This document shows positions 43,174 to 56,112 of a stretch of DNA of 64,000 nucleotides, piece by piece; position 1 is the stretch's first letter; each line of letters begins with the position of its first letter. Below the pieces are notes generated by a model. That model searched no databases, was not told where the DNA came from, and was given only the letters and a program-made list of their open reading frames with translations. The stretch lies in contig OX637794.1 in NCBI GenBank assembly GCA_951802425.1, positions 2,790,001 to 2,854,000 on the forward strand. The letters run 5' to 3'. The position numbers were made by a program, and so were the translations under genes. Origin of the DNA: Clavaria fumosa. Its lineage: Eukaryota; Basidiomycota; Agaricomycetes; Agaricales; Clavariaceae.

Positions 43174-44019
43174 TCAGATCTTTGGAATTCTCAGCGTTTT
43201 GCTCACCATCGCCGCCGCGAATGCAGCAAAGACGAGGGCAACTGTATGAACATCTCCGCTGCCACCACTCTTTCCCCAAAGGGTCACGGTGCCACCCGGA
43301 ATGCCTTCTTTACCCTCAATCCAACCATTCTTTGACCAATACGAGAGGAGTGCTACAAGCATGAGGGAAGACGGAATCGGCAAGCCTTCAAAGTATCGCG
43401 CCTTGCCTGTGGGATCTTTTGGAACGAGTGCAACGGTAGCGTTGAAACGGGCAAGTCGTGCTATGCCACAACATATGAATGCGGTCAAGGCGACTGTATC
43501 GAGGGATGTCCGCAACCCGACGACGAAGGCCAGGAGCGCGGGGGCCACACCGAACGATACCTAGGGGCAGAGGAATTGGACTTGGCGCTCGGACAAGTTA
43601 TAATTTTTACGTACAAGGTCTGCTAGACTGTCCAGCTCCTGACCCAGTAAACTTGATGACCCCCTCCACCTCGCTACTTTGCCATCGAAGAAATCAAAGA
43701 ACAATCCCGCGAGAGGGAACGCGAGTGCGCTCCACAAGTAGTCCTCGTCGTTGGTCACGAGATAGCGTGCAGATGAGAATATTGAGAATGAGCCGCAGAC
43801 TCCATTCATGACAGTAACTAGATCGGCAAGGCGAAAATTTCTGGGGGTCAAAATTTACAAGAATCATGCAGCTATCGTCCAGTGCAGTCAATGCAAGACA
43901 TACCGGACAAGAGAGAAGTGGCCATCGGTGTCATTGTACTGCTGCAGAGCAGGGACCGCTGCTACCTTAGATGAGTCTATATCATCAGAGAAATCTGTAG
44001 TGCGCTTCCGTTGAGTCAT
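43174..44019 (-). CDS. CHO1: Phosphatidylserine synthase (CDP-diacylglycerol-serine O-phosphatidyltransferase)
   Basis: ER enzyme making phosphatidylserine from CDP-diacylglycerol and serine. The start at 44019 gives MTQRKRTTDFSDDIDSSKVA. After an intron the frame reads NFRLADLVTVMNGVCGSFSI and the catalytic motif DGKVARWRGSSSLLGQELD followed by SLAD. Then an intron (donor GTACGT), VSFGVAPALLAFVVGLRTSL, FICCGIARLARFNATV, YFEGLPIPSSLMLVALLSYW and a hydrophobic C-terminus FAAFAAAMVSKTLRIPKI. This is the fungal CHO1 pattern rather than PI synthase. It is a compact neighbour, 172 bp upstream of NSE1 on the same strand. Confidence 0.92.
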
Positions 44020-44130
44020 CGTGGAGGGTTGAAGAAGTGAGAGCGAACGAGCGCTATCGCCTCTGGGCAGACTCGGAAGGATTCAACCCCCTTTTTGGGA
44101 CGCGCATAGCCATTGCATTTATACACGAGG

Positions 44131-45979
44131 TTACTCGACCATTGGGGCATTCTCAGCCTCCGATTTCGCTTTCTCTAGTTCTCTACTCTTCGCGACATAC
44201 TGGTTTGGATGTGTCACGCTTTCGCCTCCTCCTACTCCTTCGCCTTTCTTTACCTGACTGCTGTGTGTTATCTCAAATACGCGCGTGCACGCGACGTGGT
44301 AATGCCCGGATTTGACGGTGCTCATGATCTCCGGAATGTCTACCATCGTCAGGCCTTGCGAAGAATATGCCGACAGTAGAGCCGTCTGCAGATTGTCTGT
44401 TGAGGAATGGCGGTACGGACACCCATGTGACTCGGAAGGCCCAGGTTGAGCCGTACACAAAATTTGTTGGCAGCTGAAGATGTCATCAGCGAGGTAGAAC
44501 ATCGAAGATAGAACATCGTTTTAACCTCTTAGCCGGGTAATTCGCTCTTTTACCTTCTAGACCATATGAATGTCGGATGTTATACTTGTATTCCTTGTTG
44601 AATTTATCATCGGTCATCCCGCTGAATGATTTCCGCCAGAACACCAAGGCTTCCTCTACCGATAGCCCCAGGACCTATTACATATAAGAGGAAAAATTTT
44701 GCTGCCGCAAGTTGCAAGCGGAAGAGACAAACCTTCAAGAAAAGCCCGTACTGCAACCGGCCAAAGTGCTTCAGGTGGTGATCACGCTGAAGATTATCGT
44801 GCAAGTTGCGCATGCACAACGGGTAATGTTTGTGTGCTATCTCGTGGATCATCTCGGCTTTGATGGTTCCTCCGTGTTCGTCCGAACTTTCACTCCACTG
44901 CGACGGTACACCAGCTAAGAATCCTTGCGAAAGGTTGTCCAATATGGGCATAAGACGCGTATCTTCATCCAGACGGGGGAGTGATTGGGCCGTCAACTGA
45001 GGGTCTATATGAGATGGGGCATCGACCTGATATCATGTCTGCCACAGACCTCGAGGACTTTCTCGAGTTTCGTCTCAAATTCTTGATACACGATGCTGGA
45101 TTGCGCAGATGCGGGTACATATGCCCAACCCCCTTTAAGGAAAACTCTTCGTTTCTCCACAAGATCGGGGACGCGCGTCCATTTGACCTAGTCATCCAGT
45201 AAGTCGAGGTAACATTTTTTTCGGACTTCTGCTCAACTTTGTAGTATTTATCAGCAGCAAGCCTCTCTTCCGGTGACCCCCCTGGAGCTGTTAGACTAGG
45301 ATTTGCAGCGATGAGTTCCTTCTTGTACTGTTCTTTCTCGTCTGCGTTCACCTGTGTTTGTCAACATGGGAATAGTGAGATGTTATTGAGCAATGGCTTA
45401 CAGCTATCCAGCCAAAGTCTCGGGAATCCAGAAAATTATCCCGTTCCTCACGGTCGTCAGTTTCATAGCGAACCCGGAATAAGATGGATTCTGCCTTCAC
45501 GAAACGCCGTCGCAGCTCCTCTCTGAGCGAGAAAATTATCCGTTGAGCTGTCCGATGTGCGAGTAGACTCACGATCGACAGAATGCTAAACGCAGCACAA
45601 AGTGTCCCAGATGATCCTTCCGCCGTTCCTCATCCTTGTCGACTGCTTTCGCGGTGTTCGAGTTCAAGAACAAGTATTTTCTACACTGCTCTGCTGTGAC
45701 CGATTTGAGCTCATCCCATGGCCGATTTCGCACCAGCGAAGACTCGATCTCAGCCAGAATACGCAAGCGGTCCAAAGCACACGTCTCAAACTCCTCAATT
45801 GTGACGTCGTCGAGAGGTGGTCGGTCATAGCTAAAAGGTTGAAGAGGTCAACGCCTCGCGGCAGCAAGTAACAAGAGAACAGCGAACAAGTTTAGCTTGT
45901 GCGGGTACTTTAGACCTGATCCGTCGTGTGCACCACCTTTCTTGCGGGATTGGTTTTTAAGTTCTCCTGCCTTGAACAT
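44131..45979 (-). CDS. PRI2: DNA primase large subunit
   Basis: Fe-S subunit of DNA polymerase alpha-primase. The start at 45979 gives MFKAGELKNQSRKKGG and YPHKLNLF. After an intron come DRLRILAEIESSLVRNRPWD, RRFVKAESILFRVRYETDDR, EERDNFLDSRDFGWIAV, ADEKEQYKKELIAANPSLT, DDNLSQGFLAGVPSQWSES-like sequence, the conserved core HYPLCMRNLHDNLQRDHHL with KHFGRLQYGLFLK, KFNKEYKYNIRHSYGLEG, and finally SCQQILCTAQPGPSESHGCP and PYRHSSTDNLQTALLSAYS with the [4Fe-4S] cysteines. The C-terminus is short and charged. It has many small introns and is divergent from eIF4A across 207 bp. Confidence 0.92.
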
Positions 45980-46186
45980 CGTTCGTTGTGCTAAAGTCGC
46001 CAAAGTCACGTGAACGCGAATGGTGACGGCAATTCCCGGTGACTTTGCCGCCGGCACCGCTCTCGGTTCCGTTTTGACAAATACAATAAATTTTTTCGTT
46101 TTGATCATCGATTCAAACGACTTCCGCTCAATCTTCCACTCTAACTTTCTGCACTCGCTCTTGACGAAAGCAAATTGTCGTTTCGC
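45980..46186. promoter_or_regulatory. Divergent promoter of PRI2 and eIF4A
   Basis: A 207-bp gap with a T/A-rich centre (aaatacaataaatttttt near 46080) between start codons on opposite strands. The role is inferred from orientation. Confidence 0.4.
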
Positions 46187-47804
46187 ATGTCAGCGTAAGC
46201 GCGAAATCTTCTCTACGTCTTTGTGCAATTTGAATGACGACACCCCAGTGAAGAACACCTCCAAGATGTACCCGCGAACGAGATCGAATCCAACTGGGAC
46301 CAGGTTGTCGATAAGTGAGTACTCTCGTTGCATGGGTCGAGAAGAATCGCTTATTTATTGATGATACAGTTTCGATAACATGGATCTAAAGGCCGAGCTC
46401 TTGCGCGGTATTTATTCCTATGGGTTGAGTCCACTTTCTCTGCCTCCCCCACCCCCGTACTTATGATCATCATTTCATTTCAGTTTCGAACGACCCTCCG
46501 CTATCCAGCAACGTGCCATCGTTCCTGTCGTGAAAGGACATGACGTCATTGCGCAAGCCCAGTCTGGAACGGGCAAGACTGCGACGTTCTCCATCTCTAT
46601 CTTACAGCAGCTGGACATGTCTATCAAGGGCACGCAGGCGCTGATCCTTGCGCCGACACGCGAGCTCGCGCAGCAGATCCAGAAAGTCTTCATCGCGCTT
46701 GGGGACTACATGAATGTCGAGTGCCACGCATGCGTCGGCGGCACCAACGTGCGCGAGGACATCTCCAAGCTGCAAGAAGGTGTCCAGGTCGTCGTCGGCA
46801 CCCCAGGCAGGGTGTACGATATGATTGGCCGTCGGGCGCTCCGCACCGATAATATCAAGATCTTCTGTCTGGACGAGGCGGACGAAATGCTCTCCCGCGG
46901 GTTCAAAGACCAGATATACGAAGTGTTCCAGATGCTGCCGCAGGACACGCAGGTCGTCCTGCTCTCCGCCACAATGCCCTCAGACGTGCTGGAAGTGACG
47001 AAGAAATTCATGCGGGATCCCGTTCGGATCCTCGTCAAGAGAGACGAGCTAACGCTGGAAGGTATCAAGCAGTTTTACATTGCTGTTGAGAAGGAGGACT
47101 GGAAGTTGGACACGCTTTGCGACCTCTACGAGACTGTTACTATCACACAAGCGGTCATATTTTGCAACACGAGACGGAAGGTTGATTGGCTGACGGAGAA
47201 AATGCACTCGCGCGAGTTCACTGTTTCTGCTATGGTTGGTTCTTTTTTTCTGTTTTTGCAAGAGGGGACGTGGCGCCTGGTCGTGTCTAATCTTAGAGGG
47301 CGGCGCCATGGTTGTATTCATCGTCTCTCGCCTGATTTTCTTCTTCACAGCACGGCGAGATGGAGCAGAAACAGCGCGAGGTCCTGATGAAAGAGTTCCG
47401 TTCCGGATCGTCCCGAGTGCTGATCACGACCGATCTATTGGCGCGCGGGATCGACGTGCAGCAGGTGTCGCTGGTGATCAACTATGACCTTCCCACGAAC
47501 AGGGAAAACTACATCCATCGCATTGGTCGCGGCGGACGATTCGGTAGAAAGGGCGTGGCCATTAACTTTGTGACAACGGAGGATGTCAGAATGTTGCGGG
47601 ATATTGAACGTGAGTCGAAAGGAAGAAAGAAAGCTATTCAGCCACGTTCTCTGCCTTTTCCTTAGCCATGAGCTGATCATATTCCACAGAATTTTACAAC
47701 ACGCAGATCGACGAGATGCCTCTCAATGTTGCGTAAGTTCTTGTCCTTGTGCTTCACATCAAACCATTTGGCCTCATTGTCATCTCGACAGCGATCTGAT
47801 CTAG
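46187..47804 (+). CDS. TIF1: Translation initiation factor eIF4A (DEAD-box RNA helicase)
   Basis: ATP-dependent RNA helicase of the eIF4F complex. A short first exon (ATG TCA GC) at 46187 is joined over an intron to [20 protein letters not shown], then [20 protein letters not shown] and [20 protein letters not shown]. Motifs: I AQSGTGKT, Ia PTRELAQQ, Ib [14 protein letters not shown] ([13 protein letters not shown]), [50 protein letters not shown]. The final exons give [19 protein letters not shown] and TAG at 47802, exactly the eIF4A C-terminus. Introns interrupt the C-terminal lobe near 47235-47350, 47610-47689 and 47736-47790. Intact. Confidence 0.97.
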
Positions 47805-49170
47805 TCGCAAATCCGAGATCTCGGATTTCCTTCCACCCTCCTCCAAAACTCTCCATCAAAATATGCGTGACATGGCTCGACTTTCTTTCTTCCTCTTTCC
47901 TGTTGTGTCCCCCTTTTTTAGTGTCTTGCCTCATTCTCTCCGCCTGTTATTTTTATCGTGTCCGCTTGCCGTAGGGCAATAGTGAATCCCGCTTCAGGGA
48001 ATTCGCAATCATACAAGAGAACTTCTTGAGAAGGCTTGTTCATTATGTGAGCGTGATGGAAAGATCTCGGAGTGATCCTGTTGCAATCTCCCCATGAACA
48101 GAAATGGGTAAAAATCTGATACAGGCTACGACGCCGAAGAAGAAAGATGGAAGGTACGTTGTCCCAGGCTCTTTGTTCGGACATGGAAGGGCGCGTCGGT
48201 GACCACCTGGCAACGCCTAAAAAATTGGAAGGAAAAGGGTGAAAAGGATGACAACCAGGGCAAACAGACGCGTGTACCAACCAAGACCCTACGCTGCTGC
48301 GACCTAGAACGGGATGCCCGCTTCAATTTTTTTTCTCTTGGCTGCGTTTTCTTGGCTGCGGAAAGCGATACATTCTGCGTCGCGTTTCACTAACGACTAG
48401 CGCGCTTTTTTAGCCGGAGAAGGACTACCTCCGGACTACCTCCGGACTCGCCTCTTGAACTTAGGAGGAACAGCACATGTGGGGGCGTTCAACACGGATG
48501 TATACGTTCAATCTCTCCACTGCTCCGCTATATCGCTTTGCCGGGGGGCCTAGACTAGAAGACATGCCGAATAGGAGGGGAACTTTGACCGCGCCATGTG
48601 GGATCCTAGCGCCGTTGACGCTCCGTTACACAGCCGCTGGGCCGCCGTTGATATGACACGACACGTTTCAAGTGCGTTTGACTTGTTGTGTCGAAGCGAA
48701 GAAATGGCACTGCATTCTTATGACGATCATTCATCACATCAGTGCTTCTGCGCCCCACTCACTGTCAACCATTGGTTATGTTAAAAAGGTACAAAGTAGT
48801 TGTCCTCCTCCCCCCCCTTTCCCTTTTTTTTTCCCATTCATTTAGTCCGCTTTCGCAGATTATCCTCACACTCCCATCCACAAATCTATATAAAAACCCT
48901 ACCCTTTTCTCCCTCCATCCCCGACAAGCTCGAATTTCCGACTGACATTTGATACAGTACACGCACATCTCGCTTTCTTCTTTATATCCCTGTTTCGTCT
49001 TCTTTTTCTTCCCTCACGCTGATCGGGAGGGCAGTGCTCCATGGCGAGTGCGTCTCTTCGGAAGATCTTTGATTCCTGTCCGCTCTCTTGATGAATATAA
49101 AAACACCCCTTCAGAAGACTTATTCATACCGACGCTGAGCACCAGCATTACTTCAACGTCGCGAGTGCGC
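47805..49170. other. Intergenic region, 3' flank of eIF4A and promoter of the phosphatase gene
   Basis: No recognisable gene. There are C/T-rich stretches around 47880-47930 and 48808-48850, and a short tandem word (ggactacctccggactacctccggact) near 48423-48450. A TATA-like word (tctatataaaaa) at about 48887-48898 probably belongs to the core promoter of the downstream gene, about 280 bp before its chosen ATG, implying a long 5' UTR. Confidence 0.45.
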
Positions 49171-50040
49171 ATGTCAAAACACCCACATTCGCAATGGCCG
49201 TCAACCGCTGGCACCGGGACTACTGACCCAACCAACCCTTACCACCACCGTCCCGCTGTCGCCTTGGCCCACCATCTCCCCGTCCTCACTCACGCCCATC
49301 ATGCCCACGCCAACCACCCCGGCGCTGCAACAACGTTGGCGCTGACGCCCTCCACTCCCTCGTTTGCGCAGCTGTCGCCACACATCTCCGAGATCATTCC
49401 AGGTCTGTACCTTGGCGACCTCGTCGTAGCCGAGAACGCCCCCGACCTGCGCGCACTCCGGATCACGCACGTCCTGTCCGCTATGCGCGGGCGTGTAGAC
49501 GTCCCCCGTTGTGTGCATCGCCATGCGCAGGTCCCACTCGACGACCTGCCCTTTGCAGAACTTGCGGCGCACCTCCCCGCGACCACCGCCTTCATCCATG
49601 ACGCGTTGCGCGAGCGCCAACACCCCGATCGGGATGACAACGTCGGCGTTGACGATAACGGCAGAAGCGCTGGCCATCAACATCATCACCAACCTCATCA
49701 CCACGCACGATACCACCACCAGAACAATCATCACCAAAACGACTCCATCCACACTCAACACCAACATCACCACCACCACCGCCCCGCGGAAGAGGAACCT
49801 GCCGGCGCGCGCGTGCTCGTGCATTGCGTACAAGGTGTAAGCCGCAGCGCCAGCGTTGTCGCCGCCTACCTCATGGCGCGCTACGGCTGGTCGGCCGCCC
49901 AGGCTGTCCAATACATCCAGTCTAAACGCCCCATTGTTGATCCCAACTTTGGCTTCCTCGCTCAGCTCCGTGAATATGGCGAACAACTGCGAAGGGGCGG
50001 CGGCGTCGCCCTTCATCCTGCCCCTCCGACGCGCCCCTGA
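49171..50040 (+). CDS. Dual-specificity protein phosphatase with a His-rich insert
   Basis: 289 codons from ATG 49171 (MSKHPHSQWPS). The catalytic domain starts at HISEIIPGLYLGDLVVAEN, with ITHVLSAMRG, a VPLDDLP segment offering the general-acid Asp, and the signature loop HCVQGVSRSASVVAAYLMA (Cys nucleophile, Arg). It ends AVQYIQSKRPIVDPNFGFLA, as in atypical DUSPs. The His/Asn/Gln-rich insert (nt about 49669-49795), with runs such as HQHHHQPHHH and HQHHHHHRP, splits the domain just before the active-site strand. The N-terminal 50 residues are also rich in His and Ala. Upstream in-frame ATGs were not used because the extra residues look like UTR. It is convergent with the Rab gene. Confidence 0.85.
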   Translation: MSKHPHSQWPSTAGTGTTDPTNPYHHRPAVALAHHLPVLTHAHHAHANHPGAATTLALTPSTPSFAQLSPHISEIIPGLYLGDLVVAENAPDLRALRITHVLSAMRGRVDVPRCVHRHAQVPLDDLPFAELAAHLPATTAFIHDALRERQHPDRDDNVGVDDNGRSAGHQHHHQPHHHARYHHQNNHHQNDSIHTQHQHHHHHRPAEEEPAGARVLVHCVQGVSRSASVVAAYLMARYGWSAAQAVQYIQSKRPIVDPNFGFLAQLREYGEQLRRGGGVALHPAPPTRP

Positions 50041-50459
50041 GGCGCGTGGGGCTCTTTGTCTCATTTATATGAGGCGCACACGACCATGCTTGGGTTAGAA
50101 TGCGTCTGAGTAGATGGTTCTCTTCTAGCTGAACGCGTGGTCATTTCTTTGCTGTGTGAAAAAGAGCATTTTAGCACCATCATCCATCACCATCTTCGAC
50201 GTCTCATGCATCATCCTTTTCTCTGTTCGCATCATATCCTCCCAGTCACGCGGAAAGAGGGGAGGTAGTGGACGGTTCCGTACGCTGCTTTACTAAATGT
50301 ATTGTACACACCTGGTCATGCTTATCACTTTTCTGGAAATCTCCCCTTTTTCGTCACACATTAAACCCCCCGCGTGCATCAAATCAGATTACCGGGTTCA
50401 CAACACCACCCCAGATCTAGGTCCAATGAAAGCAAAAAAGTACATATATATCATTTCAT
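50041..50459. other. Intergenic, convergent 3' ends of the phosphatase and Rab genes
   Basis: Presumed 3' UTRs of both genes. T-rich and tacatatatatc words occur near 50441. No gene is seen. Confidence 0.5.
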
Positions 50460-51761
<1,302 letters not shown>

Positions 51762-52593
51762 TGAGCGGTTGAACGAGTAGAGGAGAGGATGAGTAGAAGC
51801 GTGAATTGGGCTGTGGTCGTCACTGCGGTGGTTGTCTGATGAGATCCGCTGAGTTGTGAGGCTCAACGTTTGCAGGCCCACGGCTTAGTCAGCTGACTCA
51901 GCATTAACTCCGGGAATCTCCGATGGTGCTCAAACCGTTAGCCAGCATACACTCATGGTCGCGGCCACCGTTTGGCGCAAAGTTTTCAGGTGAGCCATCT
52001 ATCTGTTCACAGGTCTGCGCCACTGATGACGACCCGAAAGTTTCAACAAATACGCTGGGATTGCCGCCCGCGCCCTCCGACAATCACTGAAGGACGACGC
52101 GCGGGCTGTCGCCGAGAAGAGAGGCAGCACGTCCTTGAGATATCAGCAGTGGGAGAACGGCCAAGGCGGTATTCAGGTATTCGTAATCTGTCATTTTTAC
52201 TCATTAAACGCCAACCTCGCCCTTTTCAGACGCCGTTAAATCCCCCAAAGGGACAACATTGAAGGAGAGAGGTCTAGTTGCGGATACAGATAAAAATGCG
52301 CCTCGTCTGTTGCTGTTAGATGCCGCCAGTCCTGCCGCGTCTCCTTGTGACACTCAGAATTGTATCTGAATGTCCAAAGTAGACGCTGTCACCTTGGGTT
52401 ACTGTGGTCTGCTTCAGATGCGAAAACAAGTCCAGTCCAAATATGCTTATTCTCTCGGAAAAAAAGATGTTAAGACACGGTAAGAAAGGTGCAATGGTTT
52501 CTAAGAGAGACCCCAACAGAGACAGTGGGGAGCAAAGGAGTGAAAAGGAGCAAGTAACCCTTACACCTCCGTTAAAGTGCGGCGAGGACTTCG
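51762..52593. other. Intergenic region between the Rab and COX5 genes
   Basis: It holds the promoter of the minus-strand Rab gene and the 3' flank of COX5. A 96-codon ORF at 51972-52262 shows no domain, and I do not accept it as a gene. Confidence 0.45.
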
Positions 52594-53385
52594 TTACTTT
52601 TTGTGCGTCACGAATCCATCGCCCTTGTAGTCTTCCGATGAAATTCCTGCATGCATCAAGAAAAGAACAAATGATGAGTTATTGACAACATGCCGTCGTT
52701 TGATAGCGCACCAGAAATCGGGTTCAACTTCATATCAAGAGCGCGTTTGTTCGCAGCTTCTTCCCACTCTTTGTTAATCGTCCTTGGAGGAGGAGGGGCT
52801 AAAATAGGTCAGAGGGGGAGAAAAAAGCGACATGGCGTCAACGGTAAGGAGAGACAGTCATGCCCAAACCTCAAGGTACAAAATCACAGACGCACCAAAA
52901 TATCGTGTGAGGGCGAAGAGCACAACGCTGGCTGCGATGCAGCCGGCTGTGCCGAGGAAGATTTTGAGCACGCTGCCAGGTGGGTGAAGCGGACGGCGTG
53001 GTCCATGCGGACCGAAAGCCACGTAGTACGCTATCGGTCGAAGTCGAGGGAATTGAATGATGTGAATGAGCCCCAGCGCATACGATTCAAGCGGGGCAGA
53101 ACTATTCTTACCTGCTTTTTTCTCATCTATGGAGAGCGTCCTCCAGTCCTTCTTCTGCAGTTCCTCGAGCTGTTGATGTACGAGGAGCTGTTTGTCCTTG
53201 TTCATGTATTCCCATTGCGCCTCGACGTTCGACAACGGAATCACTGATGCAAACGACGCCGTGGACGCTGACGCTGAAGGGGATGAAGAAGGGGCACGAC
53301 CCACGGGGCCCGCGGTTGCACTGCTCGCGAGGCAGCGGAACGAATAAAGAGGCGCTCTATGGCGTGCCAGGCGAGCGACTAGCAT
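52594..53385 (-). CDS. COX5: Cytochrome c oxidase subunit IV (yeast Cox5)
   Basis: Nuclear-encoded inner-membrane subunit of complex IV. The start at 53385 gives an import presequence MLVARLARHRAPLYSFRCLA. The mature part has VIPLSNVEAQWEYMNKDKQL, HQQLEELQKKDWRTLSIDEK, AYYVAFGPHGPRRPLHPPG, a single membrane helix (FLGTAGCIAASVVLFALTRY), then, after an intron, PPPPRTINKEWEEAANKRAL with DMKLNPISG. The last exon reads ISSEDYKGDGFVTHKK and a TAA at 52594. All COX IV blocks are present in order with four or five exons. The reading frame requires the splice sites at about 52618 and 52797. Confidence 0.93.
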
Positions 53386-53725
53386 GGAGGAGAGATGAAT
53401 TTAACGGAGTCTCGAGCTCGAAGGGATGGAGTTGTTGGGTGACCGCGCCGGTTCGGAGTCGGCCGGACGGAATAAACAAGTGAATAAATAAACAGAAATG
53501 GCTGTGGAGGCGAATTACAAGGCAAAGCGGATTGTATTTCGGTAAATCATCTGTTATTCTCTTGACGCTCAGAAAGAAAAGTACAAGAACAAAGCAGGGA
53601 GGAAAACATGGCAGAAAAACTCCAGACGTGTATGCGCACAGGCATCGCAAAAAAGAAAATTTTATGAGAAAGGCTCCAAAAGTAATGGCTCGCCCCGTCA
53701 CTCGAGTGGATTCGAGGCTGCAGAA

Positions 53726-55224
53726 CTAGGGCAATGCCTTGAGATATGGCTAGAAGAGAGAGTTAGGCATAGCAGGAACGCAATGAGCTCTCTCACCCTT
53801 CAGCACCACAAGTGTAGCACGCTCGTCGGGGCGGGTATTGACAATCCCTCGAGGTATGGCCCTTCACAAGGGGGAATAACCGAGGATCGAGTCAGAAAAA
53901 TGACGACAGGACAACGTAGTTAAAGAACTCACGGTTTCCGCGCAATTGTAGCACCTTACACCTTTAACGCATTCCCTCGACAAGTGACCGACGCCACCAC
54001 AGCTGTAACTATACATAGCACCCGACTTGTTCATACGGGCAGAGAAGGGAAAGAAAGAGGCATCACGAACCACGTCCTAGAGCCGGGACCACTACGCGAA
54101 TTGTAAGGGCTTCCCCGGTCTGCAGAAGAGTCCTCTCCAGCCGTGCCGAGAGGGCAACTTCGAGCCTTATGTCCAGGTTTGCCGCATTTGTAGCATTCCG
54201 GGCCCGCCGAATCGTACGTGTTCGCCCGGTCTGCGCCAGAGTCCTCTGCGTTTCCACTGAGGGGGCAGTTCCGCGCTTTGTGCCCAGGTTTGCCACAGGT
54301 GTAGCATTCTTGGCCCATCGACTCAGCGGGAAAGTCCTCTCCAGCTCCGCCGGGAGGACAGTTCCGTGCCTTGTGCCCAGGCTTACCGCACTTGTAGCAT
54401 TCGGGGCCCCTCGACTCGTCCCTCTGTGGGCAATCTCGTGACTAACAGAAGGAAGTGGAGACGAGTTCGTCATCGAAAACGAGAGACATGTTCATTTTAA
54501 TACTCGACACACAATATGGCCTTCTTGCTGACACGAGTAGCATGTCTTCTTCGTCTCGTTCTGTGGGCAGTCGCGCGACTGCAGCGTGGGCGTTGGTAAG
54601 TGCGGTACACTAATAAAAACTTAACGATACAAACAATATGACCCTCTTGTTGGCAGTGGTGACATGTTTTTTCGAGTTTTTTCTCCGTCTGCTTACATTC
54701 TGCCGAGAGATGGCCTTGTTCACCGCCTTGTAATGATTTTAATTTTTGGAAAGAGTGAGCATGAAAGTATACTCACATGTGTAACTTATCCGATTGGTCA
54801 GTTCCAGATGTAAAAGTCATGAATCAAAGAGAGAAAAAAGGGCTCAAAATTGCAAGAATCAGCGACTCTTCACCAGGTAGGACTTTTAGGGCAGTTCACA
54901 GCTTGATGGCCAACTACGGTGAATAATGTTTGGACGGGCAGTAGTCAACCATGGCGCAGGAAGACGGTATGACATATGGTTAGGCATAGGAGGTAGGTCA
55001 GAAACAGAGTGATCAGCACCAACGGTAGCAAAACGTGAACAGAAACAAAGCGAAAGCGCGAAGAGGGTGGAAAACACTGGCAGCCGGTGACGTGCGTTCG
55101 AGGGTGAGCGGGACCCTGCCGCAACGACAGATAGCAACCAAAGAGGGGAAAAGTTGATTTTTTTTAGCAAATACGAAGACCACGCACAGCCTCCACAGTT
55201 GAAGCAGCCTCTTGTCATAGACAT
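53726..55224 (-). CDS. GIS2: CCHC zinc-knuckle protein, Gis2/CNBP type, with ten knuckles
   Basis: Single-stranded nucleic-acid-binding protein family linked to translation control. From ATG 55224 (MSMTRG) the spliced product is almost only knuckles: CFNCGGFGHQAVNC, CYTCGGEQGHLSAEC, CHHCQQEGHIVSRDC, CYSCQQEGHIVSRDC, CYKCGKPGHKARNC, CYTCGKPGHKARNC, CYKCGKPGHKARSC, CYSCGGVGHLSREC, CYNCAETGHTSRDC, CYTCGAEGHISRHC, ending CP and TAG at 53726. Yeast Gis2 and human CNBP have seven. Nearly every knuckle is split by an intron. An 8-nt exon (54777-54784) supplies the first Cys pair of knuckle 2, whose Cys-His spacing is one residue longer than usual. Three Gly/Asp/Ser-rich linkers join knuckles 5-8. 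The start is chosen because knuckle 1 begins six residues later. Confidence 0.85.
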
Positions 55225-56112
55225 ACTCTCCGTCCCTCAGTCGTTCAACGGATATAGTGTTGGTCGTCCTGAATCGCGCCACAAATAGGGATGAACAATG
55301 AGAGACACCGACGAGGCGTTCGAAGGGTGGTAGTGGTGCAAAGGCAACCGAGAAAACAAATCGTCGTCGAGTGACGAAGAAAAAGGTAACGGAATGATAA
55401 ATTTTCGATTTTGTTGAAAAGGCCGTTATATTTTTACGTCAAACGCATGACTGAACTGCTCCGCTGACGGTCAAATCAATGTTTCTCGCTCCGCCACAGC
55501 GGGGCATCAGCTGGCCTTCCTCATGGTATCCGCGTGTTAGTCTGAGAGTCCGCCGTAACAACGGAGGTGTTTTGCAGGCAACGGATGGAACACTCTCGGG
55601 TTACTATAGTTGTAAGCAATCGCGTCCATGACAAAAATGGAGTTTGGACACGGCAAATTTACACAGCCTGGGCAAAATGCCAGAATTAGCAAGAGAATGG
55701 TGTGGCAGATGCTCTGTCTGTGGTAACATTTGAGGGAAATCAGCATGTAGGAATGCAAGCTGATCATGTTGGGCAGGTAGCAATTGGGTTGAACAAGTGC
55801 ACACTGACTGTGTAGACAGTGTGTGGTATGCTTTTTTTCTTTCTTCTTTCCATTAGACTCCTATTGGGGCTTTGCCCTATGTTGGAGTATGCTACCAGGC
55901 TGTACATTCTTTTGTATTCTAGTGTATGTCTTAGCAAAGGCTTTGGGTCACTTGAGTGAGCACTATCATGCATATGTGCTTCATCAGCAAAGTGCAATCA
56001 TGCTATATGCATTTTGGCAGTGTTGTGCAGACACCTATAGTGCCATAGAAGCCATAGACAACTTCCTTACATGTGTAGAACTGTGTAGCACAGCATGATT
56101 CCTTTGTAGGGC
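55225..56112. other. Transition from host DNA to the second transposon island
   Basis: Up to about 55530 the sequence is CpG-containing 5' flank of the CCHC gene. From there it becomes AT-richer and CpG-poor. Scattered ORFs (for example about 55823-56098) carry no recognised domain. Confidence 0.45.

Noticed and set aside
47900..48400. ORFs of 60-120 codons between eIF4A and the phosphatase
   Set aside because: They lie in 3' flank and repetitive C/T-rich DNA with no recognisable product.
48949..49170. In-frame N-terminal extension of the phosphatase from an upstream ATG
   Set aside because: The extra 74 codons contain Phe/Ser/Leu-rich sequence typical of translated C/T-rich UTR. A TATA-like word lies only 50-60 bp upstream, so these bases are probably the leader.
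51972..52262. 96-codon plus-strand ORF between the Rab and COX5 genes
   Set aside because: No domain, and it lies in the promoter side of the Rab gene.
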